The notes beneath the pieces are model-generated. The model saw only the letters and a program-made list of their open reading frames with translations, had not been told where the DNA came from and did no database searches. A stretch of DNA of 64,000 nt from Dromaius novaehollandiae (Eukaryota; Chordata; Aves; Casuariiformes; Dromaiidae), in contig NC_088110.1 in the NCBI RefSeq assembly GCF_036370855.1, positions 25,482,001 through 25,546,000 of the forward strand, in the 5' to 3' direction. Positions within the stretch are counted from its first letter, which is position 1. Every line of letters begins with the position of its first letter. Positions 35,912-49,193 of this stretch are shown in pieces. Position numbers and translations under genes: made by a program.

Positions 35912-38900
35912 GTTTTGGCATGTTACCTTTCCGTGCTAAGAGAGCAGCGAGTTTGCCTAACAGCACCCTCTGGTGAGTCCTGCAATGGAATAAACTGAGG
36001 ATCAGAAGGAGCAGCCTGCATCACAAGGTGCTGTCCCTCACGACTGAGGCAATAACGTCATGTAATCTATTCAGTAAATTTATAAAAAAATATATATTTA
36101 ACATCTTTATGATCAGGTGATTCTTCAGGGTATTCAGGAGCTCTCTGCTTCAGCTAACATTTGTTAAAAATCACGAAAGAGCTTGGTAAGCTACAATGTT
36201 ACACACTAAAGGGGTGCAGGCTTACCTCAGTTTGAAAGTACCTTAACTAAAGAATGCAACTGCAGATGTGTAAAGGATATTTACATGAAAATAAAATTAC
36301 ACATACCCAATAAGAGACCTGTGGAAACAAAGGCACTGCTTATACAGAAAATCCAGTGAACTGGATGTGTAGTTGGCCTCATGCACTGAAATACTCCAGG
36401 ATAATACTCTTATAGATGGTGCATTTTGTTTTGCAATTTTTATAACTCTTATCTTTTTCTGTGATGCCTGCATGTGTGCTCATTCCTTAAAAACAACCTA
36501 AATTTCCCAAAAGGCTGAAAGATGAAGCTTGTGTGCTGAAAATGTAATCTAGTCAGTGCTTTATTTCTATATCATGCTTTTTCTTGTAGTTTATATTGCA
36601 CTGAAGAGATTCCTAGCTACAATCATTTTACATACTATTTGCAGTGCTTATATTGGGCAGGCCAGTTCAGACACAAAGTATGGGTTAATACTGCTGTTAG
36701 TTAGTTTTTCTTTGGCACAGTATTATCTGCAACAGTAGAACAGTAGTTAGGTGGGAGTTGAGGCAGGGAGAAGTCAAAAAAGCAGACAAGGCAGATGTGA
36801 AATTAAAAAAAAAAAAAAAGACTCTTGATTTGCCATCTACACGTTTATAGGTTTCCGCTGAGTTCTCCACCCCCCCGCCCCAGCCCAATAAGGTGTAAAG
36901 AACAGGTAGGGTTTGCATTTCAGCAGAGCAATCCTGATTACAGTGAAGCAGCAATTCTGTGCAGCTAAAATAGAAACATATTAATTCTTTAAAAAGCATT
37001 ATTGGATCTCTAAAAGAGGTCCACAGCGCACTCAATCCACATCTACTCCGGCCAAAAATTGACAGAATCTGTGCGTGCTGCCCGATACCATTGCCAGAGC
37101 AGAAAGGGAAGACTGGACTACTTTACCCATGCTTGTCTGCCTGCATGTATTAGTAGCTATTTGAGTGAATGTATTGAACTCTGTGTCTTTTAAAAAGATA
37201 TGCTCTTTTTGTAGCTTTGAATGTACTTATGAGCTTATGTACTTATATGCCTAGAAAAATAAGATTGTTTATGAGCACTGTTGTACTTGTTATTTTGTAG
37301 TTATCGCCTCAGACACAAATATGAAAATATGGCTATGTACTTTTCCCCACATTTTGCTATTGGAGGAAAGTAGCATCTGGAAGTGAAACCAATATAGATT
37401 ACTAAGCAGGGTCATTCAGTATTTTGACTTGACAAAAGAATTTTAACAGCTTGGTGAAAAAGATGTGTTTTTTTTGTTTGTTTGTTTGTTTGCTTATTTT
37501 ACAGAAGTTGTGTCGGTTCATCCCTTTAGCTGTGTTCATTTGCACTTTGTAAGCTTGGCAGTTAGTTGCATACTTCTGTAATGTGAGTAGTGACCCAGCA
37601 GGCTAGAGGGACCTGTCATAGGGGAAACTTAACTCTGCAGGAAATGTCTGTGTAAATGAATTGCATGACATGATTGTGCAGAAGGTGGTCAAAAGGTCTA
37701 ATGCGGATAATTTAAAGACCTATGTGTGTGGCTCAGGCTGTATTCTGTTGGCAGCCATGGTCAGGGGCTCCTCCTCTCTCTTTCCCATCTCTTCTTTGTA
37801 CCAGCTCCAGCACTGGTCTATGCTGTGCTGAGTTGTCTCAAGGCTAAAAAGCTAGCTTAATATAAAGTGAGTAATTTTCTTCCGGGCTGACAGACTGAAA
37901 CAGCTTAGCAGAGTACCCGATAAGCATCAGGACTATGCAGGGGAGGAGGAGTGGGATGGGTGGCATGGAAGCCGCACAGACTTGGGGGAAGGGCACAGGT
38001 CTCATCCTGAGGGATGCTTTTGCAGTCATGTGTCATGGATATTTGCGCAGAGTTGCTGAGAATGTGGAACCACTGCGGAAAAGGCCCTGCCTCAACAGGC
38101 GGCGCAACCACAAAACCTTGGCAATGACCATAGCCTTACAGATAAATGAATGCTATGGTTAAGCTACAGAAATGGAGCGTTATAATGTGAAGTAGAGCAC
38201 ATAATAAAATTTATTAAAAAGCCATTTTTTCAGATGAGTAAGTCTAAACTAGAGTGGATAAAAAGAGTATAGCAAACAAACAACAGACGGTACTTTGGGA
38301 GAAAAAAGCCCTTCTCATTTGCTTGACTCTCCCTACTCTATGACACTGAAGTTTAGTGGCTTATATGGACTCCTTTTTGCTATTCAGCTCATATTTCTGT
38401 TTTTCTTGGCTTAGAAACAAAAGGTTAGTAACAGAGTTGTATCATGTTCATTTAAGATCCTGAGGCTATGTTTCTCTCTGTCTTGATGTGATATTCAGGT
38501 AGCAGAAAGAGCTGAAACTGCCCATTTCTACCATCTCTTTTATTTGAGCACTTCTTTCAGCTTTCGGTACTTGTGAATACTGTTTTTCATGTTCATAAGG
38601 CCAGTGCTAAGAACTTAATGCATTTATTGTGTCAAATGGGTTTGTATCTATATCCACTAGTCTGCACGTTTAACTTTCAATGGAATCCAGTGTGTGTTAA
38701 TATATTTATCTTTCACTGTAACAAGAAAACTGTCTAAATGCAGTCAGATGGCAAATGCTTATATATAAAACTCTCAAGCTGATCTTCATACATAAGAAAT
38801 CCTATTTCCATTGTACCATGCCTATTAAAGCACAGACTGTCTGCAAGTGCAATCTGCAAAAGTCAGAGGACCTACTTAAGAGGCAGGTGCCAAAACTGCT

Positions 38901-39769
38901 AGTAAAATGTTGTGAGGCATGCATGTGGCTTGAACTTTGGCTTCAAATTACAATACAGCTCCTGTTGGGATTGGCATGCCTAAAATTCTGCATGCAGGCT
39001 AATTCTAGCTTACAAGCAGGTAATTCCTTATACGCAAACTCAGAGCAGTCGGTTGTGGGGTAGATGTGCTCCAGCCCAAAGACGTGCTCCAGCCCAAAGA
39101 CAGGCTCCAGCAGCTTGTCCAGTAGAACATCTGTGTACAGATGCTGCTTCAAGTTGCAAGTTTTTGCCCACCTTTCACAATATTGAAAATGGCGGTTGTG
39201 CACAGCCAGCAGTTAGTGTAGTACCCTACTGTCACTGCAGGAAACAGTTCTCACATTTGATGGGAGGATGATTTTTTTTTTTATTTCAGCAGCCACAGTT
39301 AATAAGGTTCCTGTCCATCTCTTTTAAGGGATAGACATCCTTGTATTTTTAGGTTGAAACTGAAATCCAGTGGAAAGAGTCAGAAAAAAATTCTCCTTGG
39401 CAGCATCACCCAGAATTGAAGTTGAGGCTATTGTGAATTTTTTAGATTTTTTTTCAACAGTTGAGCAGCATCAACACGAGACTTCCTTCAGCATCAAACA
39501 TTTGCTCCAAGCTTATTTCTACTGTGATCTTGCTGCCATGAAGCTCATTCTTTGTTTCCAACACCTCCCATCTGCAGATGTTCTCTTTCCAGTGCTACTA
39601 ATTAAGGAACCAAGTAATGCCAAATGCATACACAAATATTTAAACAGAGGGCTTACTAATGCATGAATTCATATTGTATAGGCTTTACCATTGTTATGCC
39701 ATAGCAACAACTATTCACCAACAATTTCATTTTCTTTTTCAGCTTTTTTATTGTTTTTCCTCAGTGACA

Positions 39770-40951
39770 ATGGCAAGGATTCGGATTACTAGCGCAATCG
39801 TTATACTTTTTGTTATGGTTCAGACTGGATTCTTACTCTTCATGTATGCCCGGTACAGTAGCTTCATGCCTCAATCTGAGGAAAAACCATCTCAAGTCCA
39901 CATCCTCATTCTCTCCTCCTGGCGGTCAGGATCTTCTTTTGTTGGTCAACTTTTCAGCCAGCACCCCAGCGTCTTCTACCTGATGGAGCCTGCGTGGCAC
40001 GTGTGGGTCACGATGTACCAGAACAGTGCCAAAGTCTTGCACATGGCAGTGCGGGACTTAGTCAGGTCTGTCTTTCTGTGTGACATGTCTGTGTTTGATG
40101 CCTACATGCCTTGGAAAAGAAACTTATCCGATCTCTTTCAGTGGGCAGTGAGTCGGGCTCTATGTTCAGCTCCTGCTTGTGACTCTTTTCAACGTACTGA
40201 CATAACCAGTGAAATGGCGTGCAAGACTCTCTGTGGTCGGTACCCGTTCAGCAAAGTGGAGGAAGCTTGTAAAACCTACAGCCACATTGTCATCAAGGAG
40301 GTCCGGTTCTTTGACTTGAAGGTTCTCTACCCGCTTCTTACTGATCCTTCCCTGAACCTCAAAATTATTCACTTGGTTCGTGACCCCAGGGCAGTTGTCA
40401 AGTCACGGGAACAATCAGTCAAAGCATTAGCCCGTGACAATGGGATTGTTTTGAGTACCAATGGCACTAAAGTTGAAGACAGCAAATATAAAGTAATGCA
40501 AGAAATTTGTAGAAGTCACGTTCAGATTTATGAAACAGCTACTCTAAAACCCCCTAGTTTCCTTAAAGATCGCTATCTAATGATCCGTTTTGAAGATCTG
40601 GTAAGAGATCCTTTATCAGAAATCTCAGAAATGTATAAATTTGCAGACCTTAGTTTGACCCCCACACTTAAAAGCTGGATCTATAATATCACACATGGAC
40701 AGGGACCAGGAAAAAAAAAAGAAGCCTTCAAAATCACATCCCGAGATGCAGTTAATGTTTCCCAGGCCTGGAGGAATGTTCTTTCCTTCCAGAAAATTAA
40801 GAAAGTACAGGAGGTTTGCAAAGGTGCTATAAACATGCTTGGTTATCAGCTAGTGGATTCAGAAAAAGAACAGAGAGATCTGTCACTGGATTTAGTGTTG
40901 CCAAGACGACAAAACCAATTCAGTTGGTCATCATTTAATCCAAAGAACTAA
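39770..40951 (+). CDS. CHST6: CHST5/CHST6-type N-acetylglucosamine 6-O-sulfotransferase
   Basis: One exon, 393 residues, ATG six bases after an acceptor (TTTTTCCTCAG/TGACAATG); human CHST5 and CHST6 also have single coding exons. The enzyme is a Golgi type II membrane protein that moves sulfate from PAPS to C6 of GlcNAc; CHST6 makes corneal keratan sulfate. Visible are a short cytosolic N terminus, a membrane anchor at about 8-27, the 5'-phosphosulfate loop [14 protein letters not shown] (49-62), the 3'-phosphate loop [14 protein letters not shown] (203-216), and family blocks [26 protein letters not shown] and LKPPSFL. Sequons NLS, NGT, NIT and NVS fit a glycosylated lumenal domain. Mammals have two tandem genes (CHST5, CHST6); only one is present here, so it may be co-orthologous to both and the symbol is a choice. 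An in-frame ATG at 39659 lies upstream of the acceptors and is not used. Confidence 0.93.
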   Translation: MARIRITSAIVILFVMVQTGFLLFMYARYSSFMPQSEEKPSQVHILILSSWRSGSSFVGQLFSQHPSVFYLMEPAWHVWVTMYQNSAKVLHMAVRDLVRSVFLCDMSVFDAYMPWKRNLSDLFQWAVSRALCSAPACDSFQRTDITSEMACKTLCGRYPFSKVEEACKTYSHIVIKEVRFFDLKVLYPLLTDPSLNLKIIHLVRDPRAVVKSREQSVKALARDNGIVLSTNGTKVEDSKYKVMQEICRSHVQIYETATLKPPSFLKDRYLMIRFEDLVRDPLSEISEMYKFADLSLTPTLKSWIYNITHGQGPGKKKEAFKITSRDAVNVSQAWRNVLSFQKIKKVQEVCKGAINMLGYQLVDSEKEQRDLSLDLVLPRRQNQFSWSSFNPKN

Positions 40952-41859
40952 GACATTACTCCAAGAGACTGGGGGTGGGGGGGACTATTTATAGTGCAGT
41001 GTATAGGTAATTTGAAAATCCTTGTGCGCTGAATTTAATTATCTTCCTGTCACCTGTTTTTCCAAACTATGTTTTTTTCTGAGTTTCTTACACTACAAAA
41101 CAAAACAAAAAAAGAAGTGCAACAAGAGATTTGTCAGATTACAGATTTACAGCCCAGCTGTGCTGTTCTCAGCATTGTTTTAAGAATATAATTTAAATAC
41201 TTTCTATTAAAAGATGAATTATCAGAGATGTCTTTTTTTTTCCTTCATTGATAATAGTTCAATTCTGTTTTCATACTTTAAATATTTAAGAACCTCAGTT
41301 CCTAATTTGTATTAGAGGGACAAAGTAGAAACTTGTTTCCGCCAGTTCCAGAATCATGTGCCTTCTTTTGTTTTAAAGCTGTCTTCCAGTTGTGTATTTT
41401 TTTAGACCTCTCTTGACATTTTTAATTTCAATGTAAAAGTTCTCCAAGAGCTGGAATAACTGCAGTAGTCAAATTGTAAAAGGCTTAAACAGTAACTTCA
41501 TTTATTGGTAGATTTCTTAGTACTTTGGAATGGCAGATTTCTCAGTCAGACATTTGAATGTGACACTGGCATAGAGTTCTATCTTGGAGTGCAAAAAGTA
41601 AAGGAGAGGAAGAAACTTTGAGCGGAGTCACTGTGGAAGTAGCCTGTTAATGTTGCCTTAGTGGTGTGTTCTAACGCTGTGACACAGAGTAGGCACATGC
41701 TTCTCCCTGCAGTGCAACTCCCATCATTAACCCCTCTCTCTTCAGCACTACAGGTGGTTGCTAATGAAGATCACTGAGAAATATAAAGTGCTTTGGGAAT
41801 CTGCGTGTTGATTGTACTGCTGTATGAAAGTGATCAATGCAAACAATTTTGATAGCAGA

Positions 41860-41865
41860 AATAAA
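41860..41865 (+). terminator. CHST5/6 poly(A) signal
   Basis: AATAAA about 0.9 kb after the stop, the last clear hexamer before the sequence changes character. A run of T follows shortly after (GATTTTATAC). Confidence 0.5.
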
Positions 41866-41889
41866 GATTGATTTTATACAATATGTCTC

Positions 41890-43600
41890 AGGATGGACAG
41901 TACATGTTGAAGCAATACCAGATACCCTGTTAGGACTAACTGAAGAATGTTGTGTGCTAGGTTAGGATGAGCACAACAGCTTATCATTGTCATGACTATG
42001 ATCCATAGGAGATGGATGGTCCTGTCACTCTAGATGCTGGGCCCATTGATTCCATGTATCCTCGTGGAGGTCTCCAGGACCCACACCCACCGTTTCTGGG
42101 ACTTTTCCCAAGGGCCCCAGAGCTACCATGGGGCCTGTGGAGCCCTATTTTTTTTTTTTTTTTTTTGTCTGTTGGGCTTTTCCAGGGACTCTGGGCATGT
42201 GCTGGCATCTCTGGTAAATTCCCCAGTTCTCTGGGGACCAACTGAACACTCAGGTTACATGTGGCTGCTTCTTCATCTCGGGGAATGTGGACCTCGTGGC
42301 TGTGAAGGGTATTTGAGCTGTTGCCATTAGCACAGGAAGTCTTCTGGAGTCGCTATTGTTGCACCCGGGGACATACTTATTTTTCTCTCCTCCCCAGACA
42401 AACTACCTGGTCATTGCAGGAGGCAATCACTGGACTCCCTGGGCACGTCACTGAGAGTTTTTTGTGCATATGCACATGTGTAACACATTTTTAAACTAGC
42501 ATTTTGGATTTGCCAGTGCTGGTGGCTGCTGGTCCAGTCTGTGCTTGTTCCTGTCACATTTGCAAGGACTTATACCAAAATGGGGTATGTCTGTTCCCTT
42601 CCTTAGACTCAAAGCTATGGTGGCACTTAATAAGTAGCAGGGTTTGGAATTTGTGTCTTTGCATAAGAAATTGTTACTTTGGCCTTTACAGTAATGATGC
42701 ACATGCATTTCAAATCCAGAATTACAGCAGTGCTTAGAGTTTATTTTACATCACATTTAGAAATAAGCTGGTAAAGTAAGATATGCCATCAAGCATTGCA
42801 TTCTTATGTGCTGAAATATTTGTAGGTTAAAGATAGTCACCTTTTGCCTTGTGCTACTCCAGAGTTGGACGATGCTCGAGCGCAAAAACATGGCTGTGCA
42901 TGGGGAACAGAGTCAAGTGATGCCCAGTAGCGAGACTGCCACCATTGTTGAAATGGATATTTGTGTCCCCAGGGAAGCTGGTCCACTCCCAGTCATGAAG
43001 CAGGGGTGAAACAGCGGGAGCAGAGTCAGGCGCACTGCAGGGCTGTGTGCCAGCGACGAGTTTCTCGTTGCCCCTGGCAGGGAGGGGCCAAGACCATCTT
43101 TTGCTGAGGGCTTGGCGGTACCAGGGAGGTGAGGGCATCCCTGGGGTGGCTGTGGGTGTTTGGGTTTCTCCTGCCCAACTCAAGGCATGGATGTGGGGGG
43201 AAAAAGGGTGGGGAGTTTCAGGGGCCTGGCAGTACTCTGCACTGCGAGTGTACAGGGTAGGGTCTGCCTGGAAAGCATATTTGACTTTTCCTGTTATTAT
43301 TATTATTTTTTTTAATCTTGCCCTCAGGGCTGAGATTCCTCCCCAAAGAAGGCTTCTGTGTGCACCCTTACTCATGTAGATGCAAACGGCCTGGAAGTGT
43401 GGGGAGGCAGGCTAGCCCTCGAGCAGGATTTTTGTGTTGTGTCCCAGGGTGGATAGCTCCTGCGTACCTCATGTGCCCAAGGGTGTTGGTAAGTGACAAG
43501 ATGATAACAAGTGGCTGTCAGTTACAGAGCTGTTTCTTTGCCGTTCTCCTTACTAAAGAAAAAACAACTTACAGATTCGCTCACATATGTAGAGACAAAT
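41890..43600. other. Intergenic region downstream of CHST5/6
   Basis: Moderate GC with a T22 tract near 42149-42170. Open frames of 70-173 codons on both strands show no recognised domain. No gene called. Confidence 0.5.
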
Positions 43601-43904
43601 AATATACCTTTCTTCCATTTGGATAGGGGTTTCACAGTGTACCTGCAGTAACACATGGTCATTGCCAGAGAAGCGTTGGGCCAGTTGCCTGCAAGAATAT
43701 AGAAAAGGTATTATCATACATGGACTGTGCTGTTGTGGACAGAGCTACAGGAGAAGAGTTGTGAGAGCGAAGTATCTGAGCCTTAAAAATGACAGGATGG
43801 GACAGGATTTAAGGTCAGGTTGTGTACAGTGCACCCAAGATCATTATACAGGTACTGTAACTGGGGAAACAGCAAGCTGACAGAAGAAAGGCTAAAACTT
43901 TAAA

Positions 43905-44100
43905 GCTTTGTGTGAAATAAAGCATCCTTCTCATCAGTCCTGAGTAAGAGGGTTGCATTTTTTTTTATAGCAGCATATCCATGACTTTTCTGGTAGCAGC
44001 AGACCGCAACAGGAGTTACTGGAAAGGAGTCGAGAGCAGAGCTGGAAAAAGGGACTTGATGCTTCTTTCCCCAGCCAGATGGAAGTGGCTGTAAGCACGC
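43905..44100 (+). repeat. Short, old fragment of the duplicated unit (unit 0)
   Basis: Aligns by eye with 47480-47645: both share an AAAGC(C)TTGTG start, a CTTCTC(A/G)TC phrase, AACGGAGCTGGAACAAGG against GCAGAGCTGGAAAAAGG, and end GAAGTGGCTGTAA. It is the leftmost trace of the array and is clearly diverged. Confidence 0.5.
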
Positions 44101-44399
44101 TTGCCATAAAAAAGATGAAGACCAGGCAAGCCCCGCCAAGGCTGGGGCCCCTCCCCTGGGCACTGCCTGCAGGCAGCGGTCAGCCCCATCGCCCCCATGG
44201 CCTGCTCCGCTTCCTCACCGGGGCGCTCCAGTCTCCCCCAACCCCGGGGCGCTGGGCCCAGGCACTGCCGACCCCCCTTGCTGCTGCTGTGCCCAGTGCC
44301 GCCACCGGCCCTGGGACATGGGGTGCGCGTGAGGTCCCCACCATCGTCTCCTTCTGCAGGACAGAGGAGCCCAGCGGGGAGGCACCAGAGCGTCCCTGG

Positions 44400-45116
44400 G
44401 CACAGACGGATGGATGCGGGGGCGGGAGCCCCCGCCGCCACAGCACGACGCAGCGGGGTCGCGCATGCGCACTGAGCGCGAACCGCTCTCAGCGGCCCTC
44501 CGGTGAGTACCACCAATTGCAGCAACGGACGGCCCCACGCATGCGCAGTGAGGCCAATCGGGTCATCGCTGCCCTCGTGTGACAACACACCAGTACTGCA
44601 GCCAGTCAGCGCTCCAATTCGCAGCACCACCGCTCTGCTCACTGCTGCCCAAGTGACTACAGACCAGTACTGCAGACAGGCGCTTGACGCATGCGCGGTG
44701 CCACATCAGTGCTCCGTGCTGCCCTCGGGTGATGACAGCCCGATACTGCACCCAACGAGGTACTGCACCCAGCGAGGGCGCGCATGCGCACGGGGCTCAC
44801 CGTGACCACTGCTGTCGTCGCGTGTCCCCAAAGCAGTAGAACACCTGCACCAGGCTAATGCGCACGGCGTGCGAGTCCCGGGGTGGCGCGGCGGGCTGCG
44901 GTTCGCCCGCGGGAGCCGGCCGCCTGCAGCGCCGCGCTGTGAGCGCGTGAGGGCGCCATTGCGGGTCTGGCCTCGCTCCTGCTCCCCCCGCCCGTTCTGC
45001 GGCCGGCGCATGCGCGGCGGGCGGGAACAAGATGGCGGCGGGCAGGGAGGACGTTTTCGCTCGGCGGCGGCGAGTGAGGGCCGAAGCCGCCTGGAGTGGA
45101 GCATGGGGGGGGTCCG
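44400..45116 (+). promoter_or_regulatory. Unit 1 NRF1/YY1 promoter and presumed first exon
   Basis: A CpG island with five perfect NRF1 octamers GCATGCGC (44463, 44539, 44689, 44782, 45008), then AAGATGGCGGC (45029-45039), the YY1 motif usually found at or just after a start site. A donor-like CCG/GTGAGG ends a presumed first exon at 45116. The block from about 44880 lines up with 55680-56897 in unit 2. Confidence 0.65.
44440..44840 (+). repeat. Degenerate NRF1-bearing repeat of about 75-120 bp, first cluster
   Basis: Recurring modules of the form GCATGCGC, then GCTGCCCTCG(C/G)GTG, then AGTACTGCA-CCAG. The same modules recur at 52490-53110 and, without the NRF1 core, at 55230-55340 and 62970-63075 (GCTGCCCTCGCGTGTC followed by GGCACTGCA or GCAGCACTGCAG). 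Confidence 0.55.
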
Positions 45117-47300
45117 GTGAGGCGAGCGCGTGCCTTCGGGTGGCCGTGGGCGTGGGGCTGTGTCCTGGCCGGTGCGGCCGTTGCTGCGTGGAGGGGGCGG
45201 TGCGGGGCGACGGCGGGGGGGGGGGGGGGCAGGCGGGCCCTGGGGCGGAATTGGGGCACGGCGTCCGCGGGGGGACGGCTCCTGTTGCGGCAGGCGTGCT
45301 CGGGAGTGCTGGTAAGTAACGAGGAAGTTTAAAACCTCTGGAGCAAACAGGGTTAAGGTCAACTTGAGTTGAGTATGATTAGTGCAGCCCCAAGTTATTT
45401 ACTTGAGAACTGCAGCTAGGTGAGCAAGAAGATGGATAGAAGGCAGACACTCCCAGGCAGTGTGAGGCCTGCCCCACTCCCGGGCACAGACTGCGGGCAC
45501 CAGCCGACCCAGGCACCAACTGATTGAACCCCCTGCTGAGCCCTGCTCCCTCCTGTACAGCTGCCCCAAAGCCACGGGCTTCCCCGGTGCAGCATGTGTC
45601 GATGGGTCCTCCGTTGCCTCTGACGTCTCCCCAGGTGCTCGTACGCTGCGCAGGGGCCTGGATGTCCCAGCAGCGGCACAGCAGCCGGATGCCTCCTCTC
45701 ATCTGGGACGCGGGGTCCTTTGCCGCTCTTCTGGGATACGGGGCCCTTGGTGAGTTCCCTGCCGCCTCTTCTGGCGTTCCCTGCGAGCTCGTAGATCCCT
45801 CCTCCTCCTGCTCTCCTCTGGTGGGGTGGGAGACCAGTGGCTCCTCGTGCAAAGCTGACAGCCACGTGCGGCACCTCTATGCACTTACTGTGCATCTGGG
45901 ATGGCACCCCCTGCCCTGAGGGCCCTGCAGAGTCACACCCTTCCTGCAGCTGCCCCCCCCCAAGCCATTAAGCCACTCACAAATCCTGCCCCAACACCCC
46001 CACAGACCCCAAAATGCCTCCAAGCCCTGCTGCAACATTGTCACTGACTCTAGACCTTCCCCTAGACTCTGTTCCAAAGCCCCAAACAGTCCTAAAACCA
46101 CTCCCAGACACAGTCCCCACAGCAGTGAGGAGTTCTAATAAAGATGGGGTGCGATCTGTGTCTCCCCCTTGACTCAGTCCCACTTCAGAGAAAAGGGCGT
46201 TTACAGCACTTCCTGGTGGAGAGTGTTGACGGGTGGATGCACAGATGACAGACAGATTTTTTTCTCTTGTCTTCCGAGCCACCTCTCGGAAGCCTCTGTA
46301 CGTGCACGATGTGGCTGATCTGGGATAATAGTGCTGTGCACTATGCTGAAGGAGAACGTTACTGTAAAATGGCAGGCTAAGGACTCTCCTAAAAAAATAA
46401 AAGGCTCAGGAAAAGCCTAAGAGAACACCAATGGGCTCTGGGAAGCCCCAGTGATGCTAGAGAAAACAGCATGGCTTTTAGGCACCTCCTCGGAGCAGGA
46501 AAAATGTCTTACTCCAGCCTGCAGGACAACGGGTACTATTAATTTACCACCTTTAATTACCACAAGCGTTGTGAAAGCAGAAGGGACAGGAGAGAAGATG
46601 CGTGGAGAAGCGTGTCGTGGGCTGTACGTAAAGTTTAAACAAGCAACCGTCCCCTCTTAAAATAGAAACAGTTTAGTCCTAAGTAACAGATGAAGGTAGC
46701 TTTGAGTAACGTGGAGAGAAGCGGTTACGTCAGTCACACTGAAAGCCTCGGAGCAGCGGTCCAAAACTCTGATGCCCTCGCGACCTCGTCAGTCTTTTTG
46801 GTTTGTTTGGCAGGGCAGTTAGTTATTTTGGCCTCCCAGAAGCAGCACCGAGGACTGAGTAACCCGTTCCTACCCCGTGGCTATCGTTAACTGTATCTGC
46901 CTTAGCGTTGCTTTGGTTGTTGCTATTTTGTTTTGTTATCGTACGTGCATATATGGAAAGGGAAAGATATAATGCTTACTTTTTTAGATTGATTGCTGTG
47001 GCTGAAGCTGAAGAGACTAAAAAGTGTGAGCAAGCTGAAGTAATAAAATTGAATGGAACCGGGTGAAAACTGTCTCCCTCTGCCAGCAAAAGGGAAAGCC
47101 CGTTCCTCCTGGCGAGGAAGGATCGCTGTTAATAGTGATCCGAATGATAGATCACCAACATATAAGGGAAGGTCTGTACACGTTACAAAAAGTATGCTGC
47201 GTACATTCATTTCTGTGCGTGTGACTTTACGTGTCTGTGAAGCATCGTACTTTAAGAGCTACGAGACAGCGAATTATCATCTTGGAGGAATGGTGGTCAG
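45117..47300 (+). repeat. Unit 1 body, paralogous to 56898-59110 of unit 2
   Basis: Long matched stretches with unit 2: CTGGATGTC(C/T)C with GCAGCGGCAC, GATGCCTCCTCTC-TCTGGGACGC, GAGTTCCCTGC, the CCCACAAATCCTGCCCCAAC block, and GTCTTTTTGGTTTGTTTGGC. Similarity looks like 80-90 percent by eye. Frames shift between copies, so it behaves as untranslated or intronic sequence. At 46820 unit 1 lacks about 0.7 kb that is present at 58343-59065. Confidence 0.7.
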
Positions 47301-47479
47301 GCAACCAGAGTTACTGAGGAGAAAGTGAGAGTGAGAGAGCGAGAGAGAGAAATGTCTGAAGTGTCAAATTAAGAGATCAATTTCAGGATGGCTCAATTAG
47401 CGCAACTGCCGGTGTAGTTACCTGGCAATGGTATTTGGGGAAACAAGAAGATGGTGGATAGAAGAAAAGTTAAAGCCTT

Positions 47480-48638
47480 GTGGAATTAAGGCTCCTTCTC
47501 GTCGGTTCCAACTTGGAGCAATTTTAGGAGGATTTAATTTCCTCCGGGAGCGTTAACGTGGCTTTGCCGGTATCAGTCGGGAACGGAGCTGGAACAAGGA
47601 ACGCGACGCTGCTTTCACTAAACTGGGAGAAGTGGCTGTAATGCCTCCTGCCCTCAAATTCCCAGGACAAGGTAAGCCTTTTTCGGTAATGCTTTCCACA
47701 TCTGCTGACTGCGTGGGAGCAGCACCGCTGGAAAACGGCGGTAAAGGAAAGCGGGTGCCAGTCGCCTCACCTTTATGTCCCCTTTGGGGCTGGAACAAAA
47801 ATTCTCTGGCTGTGAGAAAGACTGTTTAGCAGCGATCTGGGCTGTAACCGTCTTTGAGACTTTTACCTTTGATCGCACAGGGGCCATCCAGTCTGTTCAG
47901 TTCCCTCTAAAGTAATCACGTCAGGGAAATGAAGAGACAGCGGAGTATCATCTATCCGAGTGGCGCAGTGGGTGCTGATCTTAACGAGAGGGGGCAGGGG
48001 GGTGGTTGCTGTGCAAGTGTTACAAGCAGTGGCTCTTCTTGTGCGTGTCTGAATTGATGGAGGGGCAGAGCACGGTTGTGCCAAAAATGCGGACGCAGAA
48101 GGTTTCTGAAAGATTACTCTCTAGCAGCTACTTAGTCTGACTTCCCTTTCGCGGCAAGCCCCACTGTTGTCGTCGCTCCCAAAGCAGGGGTTGGGGGAAG
48201 CGGTACTTGTGGCTTGCGTATTCTCATTTCCTTGCTTGTGTGCGTATTAGATACGCTTTTGTGCTTATAAACCACTTTGGATTCTTATGGTTTTCTGCAG
48301 AGCTTTGATTTTTTTTCTCTCTTTTCCTTGTTTTCTTTCTTTCTTTGCTCTATACTTTTGTAGGGGGGTGGATTTTACTATGCCTCCATCAACGAGCGCT
48401 GGCTGGCAAAGTTGCTGTGTCCCAACGGAGACTCTTAGGCGAGACGGAGGAGTTGAGATCCGCAGCCAGCCAGAAGAACGTCACCCGGGAGGGGTTGCTA
48501 GCCTCGAGCTATAGGTGCTGGTGCGTGTGGCTCGTTCTGTCAGACGCGAAGAGGTTTTCTTTGGTTGCAGAAATTTTAGCTTGGCTTTACACCCTATAGC
48601 GGTAGTACTTTTGTATTTATAAATTGTGTTAATCCTAG
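47480..48638 (+). other. Unit 1 interior, no gene recognised
   Basis: Contains the counterpart of the unit 0 fragment (47480-47645). GGACAAG/GTAAGC at about 47670 is donor-like, and acceptor-like stretches end at about 48299 and 48361. None joins into a convincing open reading frame. Confidence 0.35.
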
Positions 48639-48710
48639 GCATTCAGAACCTCGGGGAACGACTGTATGCTGCCACGAAGAACTACAGGCTACCCCTGCCC
48701 TCAGACCTTT
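48639..48710 (+). other. Candidate exon A of an unknown unit 1 gene
   Basis: Acceptor GTTAATCCTAG and donor CTTT/GTAAGT flank 72 nt. The phase 1-1 frame reads IQNLGERLYAATKNYRLPLP and then SDL, which looks protein-like; the other two frames are also open. No family recognised, and no counterpart was seen in units 2 and 3. Confidence 0.3.
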
Positions 48711-49193
48711 GTAAGTTGTCATGTGCCAAGAGCGGCCAGGAGAATCCAAACGCCAGCGGAAAGGTTCTCTGCCTGGTCTTGACGAGGAGCCTTCGGCTGT
48801 AGGAAGGTTGGCCGCGTCCTTATCGGACTTGTGAGTAATAAGCCGCAATTCATGGAATGGCAAAGGAGGGGGGAATAGCGACTGGTCTGCGTGAAGCCTC
48901 ACCTGCCTGTTTGGAGCTCTATTTTGGCCTGTCTACCTGGAATGACCAGTGAGGCCTAAAATAGGAATTTTCGTGGCTAGATGGGTAAGCCATGAGCCCA
49001 CCTGTCTTTGCCTTGCCTTGCTTTGCTGCTTAATGTCATAACAGCAGCTTAGGACCCCAGAATAAAAACCGCTACAGCGCTTAAGGGAGGCTCTGTATTT
49101 GCCCAGGTTAGGGAACCATCGTTAAAGCTTTGGGGGAAGAAAGCTCTAAAACAAGAATCTCCCAGTGACCTTGGTGGTTTGATTCATTTGCAG
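48711..49193 (+). other. Candidate intron, unit 1
   Basis: Sequence between candidate exons A and B, with no other feature seen. Confidence 0.25.

Larger units (their letters stand above)
32571..39741 (+). other. Probable 5' UTR intron of CHST5/6 (7.2 kb)
   Basis: AT-rich, between the CpG island and the acceptors at 39742 and 39764. It contains an ancient repeat piece near 35068-35140, a GC-raised open segment ending in AATAAA at 35461-35911, an 18-bp direct duplication at 39066-39101 (GTGCTCCAGCCCAAAGAC twice) and small homopolymers. No other gene recognised. Confidence 0.5.

Noticed and set aside
39659-39769. Upstream in-frame ATG that would add 37 residues to CHST5/6
   Set aside because: The added part spans splice acceptors and precedes a typical type II membrane protein start ([14 protein letters not shown]). 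The family starts at the later ATG.
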